NCBI GenBank assembly: GCA_027306605.1
Contig: DAHUZK010000058.1
Location: 1 to 64,000, forward strand
Origin: Acidimicrobiaceae bacterium
GTDB taxonomy: Bacteria > Actinomycetota > Acidimicrobiia > Acidimicrobiales > RAAP-2
Direction of reading: 5' to 3'
Length of the DNA stretch: 64,000 nt
In this document: in pieces, positions 1-9,255 of the stretch
Layout of the letters: each line of letters begins with the position of its first letter
Numbering within the stretch: position 1 is the first letter of the stretch
Program-made: the position numbers and the translations under genes
Notes under the pieces: generated by a model
Databases searched by the model: none
What the model was told of the DNA's origin: nothing
The model's input: the letters and a program-made list of their open reading frames with translations, nothing else

Positions 1-549
1 CCCGATGCCGTCGACCACGGCGAAGACCGGCGGGTTGCCCTGCGTCCACTGCTGGCACAGCGACTGCATGTTGGCGTTGTTGGTCGGGTCGAACTGCACG
101 ATCATCGGGTTGATCTTGCGCCCGTTGATCCCGCCCGCAGCATTGATCTGGCCCACGTAGAGGTGGATGGCCGTCGTCTGCTCGTTGTACTCCTTGTCCT
201 GGGCGAACCCGAGCTTGCCGGCCTCACTGTTGATGGCGACCACCGGGAAGACGACGTTGACGGCCGTCTTGGAGACGCCGCGGGAGCTGGTGCTGGCCTG
301 GCTGGGCGGCGTCGCCGTCGTGCCCGAGTGCAGGGCCGGCTCGGCCGCCCCGGCGAGTCCCGATCCACCGGACCCCGACGGCGCGAGCACCAACCAGGCG
401 ACGAGGCCCACGACGATGGCCACGACGATGACCACCGTGCGCACCTGCATGGCCGCCGGCCGGCGTCGGAACCGGCGCCACGACCGGCCCAACGGCCGCC
501 AGGGGCGCAACGCCCTGCGGTGCGCGACTCCCTCCAGGCTCGCCTCCAT
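1..549 (-). CDS. ABC transporter substrate-binding protein (3' end outside window)
   Basis: Extracellular solute-binding protein of a branched-chain-amino-acid-type (Liv/HAA) ABC importer. Only the first 183 codons are in the window; the C-terminus lies beyond base 1. The N-terminus is Arg-rich and followed by a single hydrophobic segment near residues 36-52, a signal anchor or lipoprotein-like leader, then a Gly/Ser/Ala-rich linker. After that comes the family's first lobe, with the motif GQINAAGGINGRKI near residues 131-144, typical of Peripla_BP_6 proteins. The ATG follows the stop of the ATPase gene by two bases and has a GGGAGGGTGAGG-like ribosome site, so it is the last visible gene of the importer operon. 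The ligand cannot be told from the sequence. Confidence 0.85.
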   Translation of the reverse strand, partial: MEASLEGVAHRRALRPWRPLGRSWRRFRRRPAAMQVRTVVIVVAIVVGLVAWLVLAPSGSGGSGLAGAAEPALHSGTTATPPSQASTSSRGVSKTAVNVVFPVVAINSEAGKLGFAQDKEYNEQTTAIHLYVGQINAAGGINGRKINPMIVQFDPTNNANMQSLCQQWTQGNPPVFAVVDGIG

Positions 550-551
550 CC

Positions 552-1457
552 TCACCCTCCCCCGGGACGCTCTCCTGCGTCACCGCTCGTCCCACCGCCG
601 GAAGCGGCGTCGTTGCCAGTCACGGGTCCTGACGCCATCAGGGCTTCGTCACTCGCACCAAGGTACGCCGCCAAGGCCTTCGGGTCAGCGCGGATCACCT
701 CGGGCGGCCCGGCGGCCACGACGCAGCCCAGCTCCATCACGACGACCGCTGAACAGAGCTCGAAGACCAGGGGCACATCGTGCTCAACCAGGACGATCGT
801 CGTGTCCGCCACCTGGTGCAGCCGGCGCAACAAGGGGATGAACGCCTCCGCCTCGCGCTGGGCGATGCCCGCCGTGGGCTCGTCGAGCAGAAGGATCCGG
901 GGCTTGGCCAGCACGATCGAGGCCAGGTCCACCACCCGGCGCGTGCCGGTCGAGAGCTCCGAGGTCCGGTGGTGGCGGAAGCGCTCGAGGCCGAAGGCGC
1001 CGATCACCTCGTCCACCGCAGCCTGCTTGCGCCGCTCGGCGCGCCGGGCCCAGGGCAGCCGCAGCGTCGTCGGCAGCACCGAGACCTCCTGGCGCGCATC
1101 CTCGCTGAGCAGCAGCACGTCGAGGACCGTCAGCTCGGGAAACAGCCGGCAGTCCTGGAACGAACGGACCATGCCGACACCGAGCCGCTCTTCGGGCAGG
1201 TACTCGGCCAGGTCGATCCCGTCGAGTCGCACCGTCCCGGCCTGGGGCGCCACGAGGCCCGAGATCACGTCGAGGGTCGTGGTCTTGCCCGAACCGTTGG
1301 CCCCGATCAAGCCGACGATCGCACCCGCCTCGGCCTCGAAGCTGACGCCGTTCAGCGCATGGACGCCACCGAAGTGCACGCTGACCCCCTCGACGCCGAG
1401 GTGGGCCGGATGCCGGGTCGCTGCACCCGCTGACGCCGCCGTCGCTGCACTCGTCAC
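552..1457 (-). CDS. livG: ABC transporter ATP-binding protein, LivG type
   Basis: Cytoplasmic ATPase of the importer, 301 aa. Walker A GANGSGKT is at residues 52-59, Walker B ILLLDEP near 188, with the switch His in LVEHD. The signature motif reads LSTGTRR instead of the usual LSGGQ; LSTGTRR variants occur in actinobacterial LivG homologues, so it is probably functional. The C-terminal 30 residues are a Gly/Ser-rich tail beyond the usual LivG end. The GTG start overlaps the permease stop by four bases (GTGA), indicating translational coupling. The second ATPase of the importer is not a separate gene but is fused to an MFS domain two genes upstream. Confidence 0.92.
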   Translation of the reverse strand: MTSAATAASAGAATRHPAHLGVEGVSVHFGGVHALNGVSFEAEAGAIVGLIGANGSGKTTTLDVISGLVAPQAGTVRLDGIDLAEYLPEERLGVGMVRSFQDCRLFPELTVLDVLLLSEDARQEVSVLPTTLRLPWARRAERRKQAAVDEVIGAFGLERFRHHRTSELSTGTRRVVDLASIVLAKPRILLLDEPTAGIAQREAEAFIPLLRRLHQVADTTIVLVEHDVPLVFELCSAVVVMELGCVVAAGPPEVIRADPKALAAYLGASDEALMASGPVTGNDAASGGGTSGDAGERPGGG

Positions 1458-3487
1458 TTCTCGCCCGCCTCGCCCGCCAGCGAGCGAGCCATCTCACCGA
1501 CCGAGCCCGACGGCGCCACGGGAGGGCCCGCACGCCGCGCCGACAGCCGCTCGTGTGCGGAACGGATGCCCGCGGTCACGAGATCGCCGCTGCGATGCAG
1601 CAGCTCGGCCAGGCCGCCGGGCAGATAGAGGATGAACAGGATGAGCCCCAGCCCGCTGGTGATGAACTGGATCGTCTGGTTGGCGCCGAAGATCGCCGGG
1701 AGCCCCTCGAGATAGAGCGCGCCGAGGATCGCACCGGGGATCGATCCCAGGCCGCCGATGACCACCATGGAGATGATCACGAAGGACGTGGTCGGGTCGA
1801 ACGTGATGTCCGTGTTGTTGAGCTGCTGGGTGGCGAAGGCGAAGCAGACGCCGGCATAGCCGGCCATGAAACCCGAGAGCCCGAAGGCCAGCAGCTTCGT
1901 GCGCAGGATCGGGATGCCCATGGCGGCGGCGGTGAGCTCGTTGTCGCGTACGGCCACCAGCCGTCGCGCCACACCCTTGTCGCGCCAGATCCGCACCATG
2001 TAGACCGAGAGCAGCAGGACCCCGAGGGAGAACCATGCGAAGGAGCGCTGCGAGGCCAGGCTGATGCCGAACAGGTCGGGCCGCCCGACGAACGTGTAGG
2101 CCGGGTTGGGCAGGCCGGTGCACAGCGTCTTGTCCACGCCCGGGAGCGTGAAGCACGGTGTGGCCAGCACCGCGTTCTGCATGAAGATGGCGAAGGCCAG
2201 CGTGGTCACCGCCAGGAAGAGGCCGGGCATCCGCAGGGCCGGCAGGCCGACGATGATGGCCACCAGCGCCGTCACCGCGCCGCCGAAGAGCATCACCAAC
2301 GGCAGGGGTACGGAGCTGCCGAGGTGGACGGCCACCAGTGTGCCCACGGCGACCAGACCGAACTGCCCGAGCGAGACCTGGCCGGCCCATCCCGTGAGCA
2401 TCGTCAGCGACAGGGCGATGACGGCATAGATGCAGATCTGGCTGAACAGAACGTTGTTGCCCACGGAGAGCACGAAGGGCAGGAGCACCGCCACGACCAC
2501 CGCCAGCCAGACACCCGAGGCCGAGACCCGGCGGCGCAGCTGGTCCGCCCCGGCGCGAAGGGTGGTCACGGCGCCGTGCGCCCACGTGCTGCGGTCTCCC
2601 GTGCGCGCGCCCTTGCGCAGCGCACCGACGCGGACGAGGAGCACCACCATCACCACGACGAAGATGATGAGCTGCTGCTTGGCCGGCGAGGTCACGTTCC
2701 AGGACAGGATCTCGAGGAACAGCCCCATGCCGACCCCGGCGACGAAGGCCACGGTCAGGTTGACCATGGCGCCGATGAGTGCGGCCGTCAGTGCGTAGAG
2801 CAGGAGGTCGGGTGAGAGCGCCTGGGTGAGCGCGCTGGTCTGGTTCGGCGCGTTGAGGATCGCCGTGAATGCCGAGAGGGCGCCCGCCACGGTCCAGGTC
2901 AGGGTGGAGGTCCGCCGGATCCAGACGCCCGAGAGCCGGGCCGAGTCGGCGTTCTCGGACATGGCGCGCATGGACAGGCCCCAGGACGTGAAGCGCACCG
3001 CCAGGACGAGGGCGATCGTCACCAGCGGCGCCACGATGAGTGTGAGGGTCTCCGTCGGGGTGATGATGAAGGTCCCGAGTGAGAAGGACAGGTCGAAGGG
3101 CACCGGTACCGGTTTGTAGAGGTTCGAGGGACGGATGAAGGGCAGCGCCGTCAGGGCCAGGAGCACGTAGCTGAGCCCGATGGTCGCCACCATGATCAGC
3201 ACCCGCGGGCGGTTGAACAGGCGCCGTAGGATCAGCTCGGACAGCGCGCCGACGAAGGCGGCGAGGCCGATCGACAGCACGAGGGCGAACCAGTAGTTGA
3301 AGCCGAAGTCGGCGGTGAGCTTCACCAGGAAGACGGCGGCGATGACGCCGATCTGCCCCTGGGCGAAGTTGAGGAAGCGGTTCGTGCGATAGACGAGCAC
3401 GAGACCGAGCGCCAGCAGCCCGTAGCCCAAGCCGTAGAACAGTCCCTGGACGAGGACGAAGTGCGGCGCGGAGATGAAGGCCAGCAC
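1454..3487 (-). CDS. Fused branched-chain amino acid ABC permease (LivH-LivM)
   Basis: Membrane permease of 677 aa that carries both transmembrane subunits in one chain. Residues 1-290 match LivH, with an N-terminal helix, [27 protein letters not shown] and the conserved GLSYVLLAL region. A basic linker (about 290-330) leads to a LivM half (about 335-650) with the [14 protein letters not shown] motif and the late [16 protein letters not shown]-like loop. Separate LivH and LivM are about 290 and 330 aa, so the length equals one of each. A GTG start lies six bases after the MFS-LivF stop, and the stop overlaps livG. Fusion fixes 1:1 stoichiometry of the two halves. Confidence 0.93.
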   Translation of the reverse strand: MLAFISAPHFVLVQGLFYGLGYGLLALGLVLVYRTNRFLNFAQGQIGVIAAVFLVKLTADFGFNYWFALVLSIGLAAFVGALSELILRRLFNRPRVLIMVATIGLSYVLLALTALPFIRPSNLYKPVPVPFDLSFSLGTFIITPTETLTLIVAPLVTIALVLAVRFTSWGLSMRAMSENADSARLSGVWIRRTSTLTWTVAGALSAFTAILNAPNQTSALTQALSPDLLLYALTAALIGAMVNLTVAFVAGVGMGLFLEILSWNVTSPAKQQLIIFVVVMVVLLVRVGALRKGARTGDRSTWAHGAVTTLRAGADQLRRRVSASGVWLAVVVAVLLPFVLSVGNNVLFSQICIYAVIALSLTMLTGWAGQVSLGQFGLVAVGTLVAVHLGSSVPLPLVMLFGGAVTALVAIIVGLPALRMPGLFLAVTTLAFAIFMQNAVLATPCFTLPGVDKTLCTGLPNPAYTFVGRPDLFGISLASQRSFAWFSLGVLLLSVYMVRIWRDKGVARRLVAVRDNELTAAAMGIPILRTKLLAFGLSGFMAGYAGVCFAFATQQLNNTDITFDPTTSFVIISMVVIGGLGSIPGAILGALYLEGLPAIFGANQTIQFITSGLGLILFILYLPGGLAELLHRSGDLVTAGIRSAHERLSARRAGPPVAPSGSVGEMARSLAGEAGEK

Positions 3488-3493
3488 GGTCCG

Positions 3494-5698
3494 CTATCCC
3501 AGGCCCGCGGCCGCAGTCCCGAGGAAGACGGGTCGCAGCAGGTCGTCGCGCGCCATCAGCTCGGTCGTCGCCCCGTCGAAGCGGATCCTCCCCCGCTCCA
3601 TGAAGAAGCAGCGCTGAGCCAGACTGAGGGCCCGGTTGAGGCTCTGCTCCACCAGGATCACCGTGGTGCCGCCCTCGTTGATCCGCCGAACCATCGCCAT
3701 GAGCCGTTCCACCGTCATCGGTGCCAGGCCGAGCGAGAGCTCGTCGATCATCAAGAGGCGGGGGCGCGTCATCATGACCCGGGACAGAGCCAGCATCTGC
3801 TGTTCACCGCCCGACAGGGTCCCTGCCGGCTGGTCCAGCCGTGCCACGAGCTCGGGGAAGGCCTCGAGGGCCTCGTCGTAGGACTGTGCGGCGCGGGCGC
3901 GGTCGCCGCGCAGGGTGTGCCCGCCGATGCGCAGGTTGTCGCGGACACTCAGGCCGGGAAAGGTCATCTTGCCGCCGACGAGGAGCGCGACACCCTGGTC
4001 GATGATCTGCTCGGGCTCGAGGTAGGTCGAGTTCAAGCCGAAGATCCGGATGACCCCGCGGTGCGGGTGCGAGAGCCCCGACACCGCCCGGAGGAGGGTC
4101 GACTTCCCGGCTCCGTTCGTGCCGAGCAGGGCCACCATCTCGCCTTCTTCGATCTCGAGGTTGACGTCGAAGAGCACCTGGTTCGTGTCGTAGAAGAAAT
4201 CGAGGTTGTGGACCTGGAGGGCCGGGATGGCACCCCCGGCCTGGCGCCGCTTGCCCTCCGTATAGCGCTCGATGACGTCCTCGATCACCAGCGTGATGTC
4301 CCGTCGCACGCTGCGCGACCCGATCACCAGCAGCAGGCCGCCGATGGCGCAGACGGGAAAGATCAAGGTGAGCGAGACGATGATGCCGTGGAGCCCCCCG
4401 ATGGCGTCGGAGACGGCACCCAGAAGGACGGACCCGGTGAAGCCACCGAAGACGAGCGAGTAGACCCCGAACATGGCGAAGCAGATGGTTCGCATCTCGG
4501 GTGGTGCCGTGGCGGCCAGGGTGAGGAAGATGCAGATGGCGAGCGGCGACACCGCGGCGTTGGCCAGGAACTGCAGCGTCACCACCATCCAGAGCTGGGG
4601 CACGTAGAGCGAGAGCACGTAGAGGCCCCCGTAGGCGGTGATGCAGATGCCTGCGATGACGAGCGGTCGCTGCGGCGCCTTGCGGAAGTAGCGGTCGCCG
4701 AAGACGTAGGCCAGAGGGAGGCCCAAGAAGGCGGCCAGCCCGATGATCGCGTAGACCTCGCTGCGCTGGGCGGTGTCCAGGTGGAACTTGTCGATGAAGA
4801 AGAGGTTGCCGAAGAGCGGCGCACCGGTCCCGGCGAAGCCGAGGATGGCAACGGCGACCAACTCGTAATAGAGGGAGCGCACGCGCAACAACCGCGTCAC
4901 CGCCGACCCGAGGAGGACTCGGGGCGCCTTCTCCTGCTGCGAGTGCAGGTCCATTCCCGATGCCTTGAGGATGTGGCTGCTTTCGTTGGCACCCTTCTCC
5001 GGTTCGTGGAGCGTGAAGAGCGCGAAGCCGAGCGGGATGCCGGCGAGCGCCACCAGCAACCCGTAGCGCCAGTCGTGGGCGATCGTCACGACGTAGCCGA
5101 AGATGAGGATCCCGACCGTCTGTGACAAGGGGTCGGACAGGTTGTGCCAGCTGAAGATCCGTCCGCGCCCCTCCGTCGGGTACGCGTCGGAGAGGTAGGA
5201 GTTGTGGACGGTGTTGTTGACCCCGGTGCCGACGGAGGCGGCAAGGTAGAGGAAGGCGAACCACCACACGTTCGGCGAGAGCGCCATGAGGCTGCCGAAA
5301 GCCGCGAACACGATCAGTGCCACTCCTGCAACCACCTTGCGGCTCCCGCGGTCTGCCCACAGCGCCAGCGGGACAGCCCAGAGCAGCTGGGAGACCTGGG
5401 CGATGAAGGCCACCGCGCCGAGCGAGGCGTTCGACATGTGGAACGAGGTCTCGAGGTTCCGGCCGATCAGGCTGATGCCGTTGCCGAACGTGCCGGGGAC
5501 GAGGGCGGCGGCGGTCAGGAGCACCAGCGAGGCGTAGCCCGAGCTCTTCAAGATGCCCACCAGCGAGGGCGGCTTGCCCTCGCCCGTGCCCGGCATCACA
5601 TCGAGGTCCGCCACCACCTCGGGGTCCTTGACCTGTGAGACCGCCTCCTTCAGCAGGTCGTCGGGGACGGCGAAGTCGAACAGGGGATCGTCGGCCAC
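3494..5698 (-). CDS. MFS transporter domain fused to LivF-type ABC ATPase
   Basis: A 734-aa single reading frame with two unrelated transport domains. Residues about 50-470 form a 12-helix major facilitator fold, with an MFS loop near GRNLETSFHMS...WADRGSRK. Residues about 490-734 are a complete LivF ATPase: Walker A GTNGAGKS at 526, LSGGEQQ at 628, LLMIDE near 648 and the LVEQ switch. The frame is continuous, with no internal start or frameshift seen between the halves. The gene takes the place of livF in the importer operon and is followed six bases later by the LivHM fusion. It starts at GTG with no strong ribosome site. What the MFS half contributes is unknown; it may move a related substrate or tether the ATPase to the membrane. 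Confidence 0.88.
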   Translation of the reverse strand: MADDPLFDFAVPDDLLKEAVSQVKDPEVVADLDVMPGTGEGKPPSLVGILKSSGYASLVLLTAAALVPGTFGNGISLIGRNLETSFHMSNASLGAVAFIAQVSQLLWAVPLALWADRGSRKVVAGVALIVFAAFGSLMALSPNVWWFAFLYLAASVGTGVNNTVHNSYLSDAYPTEGRGRIFSWHNLSDPLSQTVGILIFGYVVTIAHDWRYGLLVALAGIPLGFALFTLHEPEKGANESSHILKASGMDLHSQQEKAPRVLLGSAVTRLLRVRSLYYELVAVAILGFAGTGAPLFGNLFFIDKFHLDTAQRSEVYAIIGLAAFLGLPLAYVFGDRYFRKAPQRPLVIAGICITAYGGLYVLSLYVPQLWMVVTLQFLANAAVSPLAICIFLTLAATAPPEMRTICFAMFGVYSLVFGGFTGSVLLGAVSDAIGGLHGIIVSLTLIFPVCAIGGLLLVIGSRSVRRDITLVIEDVIERYTEGKRRQAGGAIPALQVHNLDFFYDTNQVLFDVNLEIEEGEMVALLGTNGAGKSTLLRAVSGLSHPHRGVIRIFGLNSTYLEPEQIIDQGVALLVGGKMTFPGLSVRDNLRIGGHTLRGDRARAAQSYDEALEAFPELVARLDQPAGTLSGGEQQMLALSRVMMTRPRLLMIDELSLGLAPMTVERLMAMVRRINEGGTTVILVEQSLNRALSLAQRCFFMERGRIRFDGATTELMARDDLLRPVFLGTAAAGLG

Positions 5699-5743
5699 CG
5701 GAGGGACTCTATCCCTGACATCCGCGTCAGGTCCGGCTGGAGC

Positions 5744-7003
5744 TCAGGCGGTCCGCACGCCGGCGACGGTCAGCGGTCCCTCGGGCATGACGCAGACCCT
5801 TGCCCCGGACCCGAGCCTGTCGAGGGCGCCGGACACCGCGGCGTCGAGGTCGGGGGCGGGCACCATGAGCGCGTCCTCGATCTGCGCCGGCCGCAGACCG
5901 CCGCTGTGGACCTGGACTTCGGCCCGACCGAGGATCCGGCCCAGCACCTGGGCCTGCCAGCGGTCGAGCTCGGGGACCCCCGCCGCGGCCACCAGGTCGG
6001 CGGGGGCCCGGGCGGCGGAGAGAAGACGGGCGAACGCCCCGCCCGGAGGGACCCCGTCCTCGCAGGCGGCGGCGAGGATCACGATCCCCCCGGTGCGCAC
6101 GATGCGCTCGGCGGCAGCCATCCCCTTGACCGCCTGGTACAGGTTTCGGTCGAGCGGATGGCCCCCGTTGGTCGTCACGACCAGGTCGTAGGGCGCCGAG
6201 ACCTGGCGCACGGCGGCGGCCTCCACGTGGGCGCAGGCCGCGTCGTGCGCCGCGGGGAGCGGTCCCGCGAACACCGCGGTCACCCGGCGCGCCCGGTTGA
6301 TGCTGACGTCGATGGACAGATCGGGAGGGGCCAATGCGGTCGCGGCGCGCACGAAGTCGTGGACCGGGTTCCCGTCCCGCGTGACGAAGGTGGACCGGGG
6401 GTCGGCGATGCGTCGGGGATGGTGCGCCTCGAGGATGGTCGGGCTGGCGGCGAGGCCCGGGCAGACACCCTTGGGCCCTCCGCTGAAACCCGCGAAGAAG
6501 TGCGGCTCGACGAACCCGGTGAGGATCCGCACGTCTGCCTCGACGTACTCGCGCTGGATGAGGACGTCCGTCCCGTCGACCGCTCCGACGCAGACGTGGT
6601 CGCCGGCGGAGGCGTCGTGATCGACGATGACGTAGCGCGCCACCACCTCGGGCCCCACCAGCTCCTCCATCTCCTCGGCCGTCGCCCTCCGGTGTGTCCC
6701 AGTGGCGCACAGCAAGGTCACCCGGTCGTCGGGCACGCCGGACCTCGCCAGTTCGGCCAGGAGCGGTGGGAGCACGGTTCGGTTGGGCATGGGTCGGGTC
6801 AGGTCGGGGAAGACCACGGCCACACGGTCGCCCGGCCGTATCAGTTGGGCGAGCGGCGGGCCCGCCAGCGGACGGCGCACGGCGCGGCTGATGGCGGCTG
6901 CCTCGTCGCGCAGGCCCGGCTCGTCCCCGGGGAGGATCACCTCGGCCCGGTCAGGGACCTCCACCGAGGTCCCGCGCCGGCCATAGGAAAGAGCGACGCG
7001 CAC
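5744..7003 (-). CDS. LarA-family (DUF2088) nickel-pincer racemase/epimerase-like protein
   Basis: Cytoplasmic 419-aa protein of the lactate racemase family, which uses a nickel-pincer nucleotide to racemise or epimerise 2-hydroxy acids. The cofactor residues known from Lactobacillus LarA (His108, His174, Lys184, His200) have counterparts at His104 (GTHRRAT), His168 (EPHFF), Lys178 (GGPKG) and His194, and the last three keep the same spacing. No larB, larC or larE cofactor gene is visible in the window, so the cofactor must be made elsewhere. It lies nine bases after a sugar kinase in a sugar-catabolic run, so a sugar-acid substrate such as an aldonate is more likely than lactate; that is inference. 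The ATG start gives the usual family length. Confidence 0.85.
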   Translation of the reverse strand: MRVALSYGRRGTSVEVPDRAEVILPGDEPGLRDEAAAISRAVRRPLAGPPLAQLIRPGDRVAVVFPDLTRPMPNRTVLPPLLAELARSGVPDDRVTLLCATGTHRRATAEEMEELVGPEVVARYVIVDHDASAGDHVCVGAVDGTDVLIQREYVEADVRILTGFVEPHFFAGFSGGPKGVCPGLAASPTILEAHHPRRIADPRSTFVTRDGNPVHDFVRAATALAPPDLSIDVSINRARRVTAVFAGPLPAAHDAACAHVEAAAVRQVSAPYDLVVTTNGGHPLDRNLYQAVKGMAAAERIVRTGGIVILAAACEDGVPPGGAFARLLSAARAPADLVAAAGVPELDRWQAQVLGRILGRAEVQVHSGGLRPAQIEDALMVPAPDLDAAVSGALDRLGSGARVCVMPEGPLTVAGVRTA

Positions 7004-7012
7004 GGATCTCCG

Positions 7013-8491
7013 TCAGGGCGCCGCGCTGCGACCTGCGCCGGGCAACGTGTCGGAAGCGGCGATGACCGCCGACGCGACGTGGTCCACCTGAGGCCGAAGC
7101 TCCCGGTACACCTCCACCGCGGCTGGGTCGGGCTCGATCACCGCCTGCACCGGGTCGAGGCTGTCGAGGGTCAGGCCCATGCCCAGAGCGCGCCCGGCCA
7201 GCAGGGCCGCGCCGGCGGACGCCGCCTCTCCGGACCGGTGCCGCGTCGCCGGGATACCGAGCACCCCGGTCAGCACCTCGACCCAGACGGGCAACCCGGA
7301 CCCGGCACCGCCCAGCGTGACGCCCTCGGCCGTGGAACCCCCCAAGCGCCCGACGGTCACCACCTCCATCACGCGCACGACGTCCCAGGCCACCGACTCC
7401 ACCACCGCACGGGCCAAATCGCTCGGATCGTGCGCTGCGCCGAGGTGCAGGAACCCGGCACCGGCATCGTCGCGCCACCACGGTGCGCGCGCCCCGTCGA
7501 GCCAGGGCACCGCGACCACGCCGCGGGACCCCGGAGGGCTCTCGCCCGCCAGGCGGGCCAGCTCGTCGGGCGTGCGGTTCAGCAGGCGGCCCAGCCAGGC
7601 CAGGAACGAGCCCGCAGCCGAGAGGCCTCCTTCGAGCAACCATCCCCCGTCCGCGGCGCGCGTCACCACCGCCCCGGCCGGCGACGGCACCGGACGTTCC
7701 TGGACGGGGACCGAGACGTTGCCGGTCGTCCCCCAGCTCACCATCGGGTGGTCCTCGGACGCGCCGGACCCCAGCACCTCGCACTGGCGGTCGCCGGCCC
7801 CGATGACCACCGGGATACCGGGCCGCAGCCCCAGCTCGGCCCCGGGAACCGGCTTGACCTGTCCGACCACCGTGTCGGAGGGGACCACGCTCGGCAGCTT
7901 GCCCAGCGCGGGTCCGGCCAGCTCCCGCACGGCGTTGCCGTCGAAGTCGTAGAGCCCGCTGCGCGAGGCAAAGGTCGCGTCGGTGACCAGCTGGTCGGTC
8001 ATGCGGAACACGACGAAGTCGCGAGGCGAGAGGATCAGGTCCGCCGTTTCGAGTCGCCCGGGTTCGTGCTCGGCCAGCCAGGCGAGCTTGGCCGCCACCG
8101 CGCCGGCATCGAGCGGGATGCCGGTACGGGCCCGGTTGATGTCGTCGCCACCCATGTGCTCGGCCAGGCCGCGGGCTGCGGCGGCAGCCCTGTGATCCGA
8201 CCAGAGGATGCCCTTGCCGATCGGCTCCCCCTTCGAGGTCATGGGCACGAACGTCTGCCGCGCCCCCGAGCAGGCGACGACGTCGATCCGGCCGAACTCG
8301 GCCGGCGCCTGCGCCCGCGCCTCGGCGCAGGCGATCACCAGGGTCGTCCACCACCGCAGCGGGTCCTGTTCGGCCCAGCCCACGTGCGGGTGGCTGGTGG
8401 TGAGCTCCGAGCGCGCCAGCGTCACCAGTCCGTTCTCGCTCCACACCCCCACCTTGGTGACGGTGGTGCCGAAGTCGATCGTCAGGATCAT
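7013..8491 (-). CDS. FGGY-family carbohydrate kinase
   Basis: ATP-dependent sugar or sugar-acid kinase, 492 aa, the normal length for xylulokinase/gluconokinase relatives. The N-terminus IDFGTTVTKVGVW is the phosphate-1 ATP loop; the catalytic Asp lies in GAGDRQ near residue 243, and the C-terminal adenosine motif is GGAGSGLPVWVEVLTG. The true ATG overlaps the aldolase stop (ATGA, bases 8488-8491), although the frame stays open for 156 codons further upstream. The kinase-aldolase coupling resembles pathways in which a keto sugar or sugar acid is phosphorylated and then cleaved. The substrate is not readable from sequence; the linked LarA-like gene suggests an acid. Confidence 0.9.
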   Translation of the reverse strand: MILTIDFGTTVTKVGVWSENGLVTLARSELTTSHPHVGWAEQDPLRWWTTLVIACAEARAQAPAEFGRIDVVACSGARQTFVPMTSKGEPIGKGILWSDHRAAAAARGLAEHMGGDDINRARTGIPLDAGAVAAKLAWLAEHEPGRLETADLILSPRDFVVFRMTDQLVTDATFASRSGLYDFDGNAVRELAGPALGKLPSVVPSDTVVGQVKPVPGAELGLRPGIPVVIGAGDRQCEVLGSGASEDHPMVSWGTTGNVSVPVQERPVPSPAGAVVTRAADGGWLLEGGLSAAGSFLAWLGRLLNRTPDELARLAGESPPGSRGVVAVPWLDGARAPWWRDDAGAGFLHLGAAHDPSDLARAVVESVAWDVVRVMEVVTVGRLGGSTAEGVTLGGAGSGLPVWVEVLTGVLGIPATRHRSGEAASAGAALLAGRALGMGLTLDSLDPVQAVIEPDPAAVEVYRELRPQVDHVASAVIAASDTLPGAGRSAAP

Positions 8492-9255
8492 GAGCCGTGG
8501 ACGATGGCGTCGACCAGACCGGCCATCTCGGCGGGGTCCGGATCCTGGTACACGGTGCGCCCCATGGCCATTCCGGCCCCGCCGCCCTCCATGACGTCGC
8601 GGACCTCGTCGAGCACCCGCTCGCGGCCGACCTCGGTACGGGGACCGCCGAGGAAGAGCACGGGCACGCCCACGCTGGCCACGACGCGGGCGACCGCCCG
8701 CTGGCGTTCCGCTCCCGGACTGGCCGCAGGTACGGGGACCTTGACGACCGGCGCACCCATGTCGTGGGCGATCACGGCGGCCAGGACCACCCCCTCGGTG
8801 TCGCGGCGGATGCGCCCCCCGCTCCACGTCAACGGCTCGACGAGGGCCTCGAGGCCGGCGGCGCGCGCCTCCTCGAGCACCCGCCCGAGCAGCTCGAGGG
8901 CGGAGGCGGTCACCGGATCCTCCGTGTCGATCCGCGTCATGTGCTTGACGCCCGTCCACCCGTCGGCCGCGGCGCGGGAGACACTGGCCACCAGCCGATC
9001 GTCGAGCTCGAACACCGAACCGGCGAGCCCGGTCCGGTTGATGGAGAGGTACGTGCGGTGCAGGGCGGTGACGTGCCCGGCGTCGGCCAGTCCCTGCAGA
9101 GGCTGCGCGGTGGCCAGGATCCCGTCACAGTAGGGCATGGCCTTGGCCAGTGAGCCGAAGAAGTCGGCCCAGTTCTCGGTGGTCAGGACGGCGCGGGCGC
9201 GGTGGTCGGCGGCCAGGATCAGCGCCGGCGTCGGGAGCGGTCCCGGGCTCGTCAC
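8488..9255 (-). CDS. Class I aldolase of the DeoC/LacD/FbaB superfamily
   Basis: A 255-aa (beta/alpha)8 Schiff-base aldolase. The first strand LILAADHRAR is typical of the DeoC/FbaB/LacD group, and the lysine in PVVKVPVP (near residue 170) sits where the Schiff-base lysine is expected. FLGGPR and GGGAGMAMGRTVYQ form the phosphate-binding strands 7 and 8. It probably cleaves a phosphorylated ketose or deoxy-sugar acid made by the downstream kinase. GTG start overlaps the upstream reductase stop by four bases, and its own stop overlaps the kinase start, so three genes are translationally coupled. LsrF and YihT are characterised relatives in kind, but I cannot assign either role. Confidence 0.85.
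   Translation of the reverse strand: MTSPGPLPTPALILAADHRARAVLTTENWADFFGSLAKAMPYCDGILATAQPLQGLADAGHVTALHRTYLSINRTGLAGSVFELDDRLVASVSRAAADGWTGVKHMTRIDTEDPVTASALELLGRVLEEARAAGLEALVEPLTWSGGRIRRDTEGVVLAAVIAHDMGAPVVKVPVPAASPGAERQRAVARVVASVGVPVLFLGGPRTEVGRERVLDEVRDVMEGGGAGMAMGRTVYQDPDPAEMAGLVDAIVHGS

Noticed and set aside
5906-9133. A 1075-codon plus-strand frame
   Set aside because: It lies antisense to the LarA-like, kinase and aldolase genes, which have clear motifs; the translation is Arg/Gly/His-rich low complexity.
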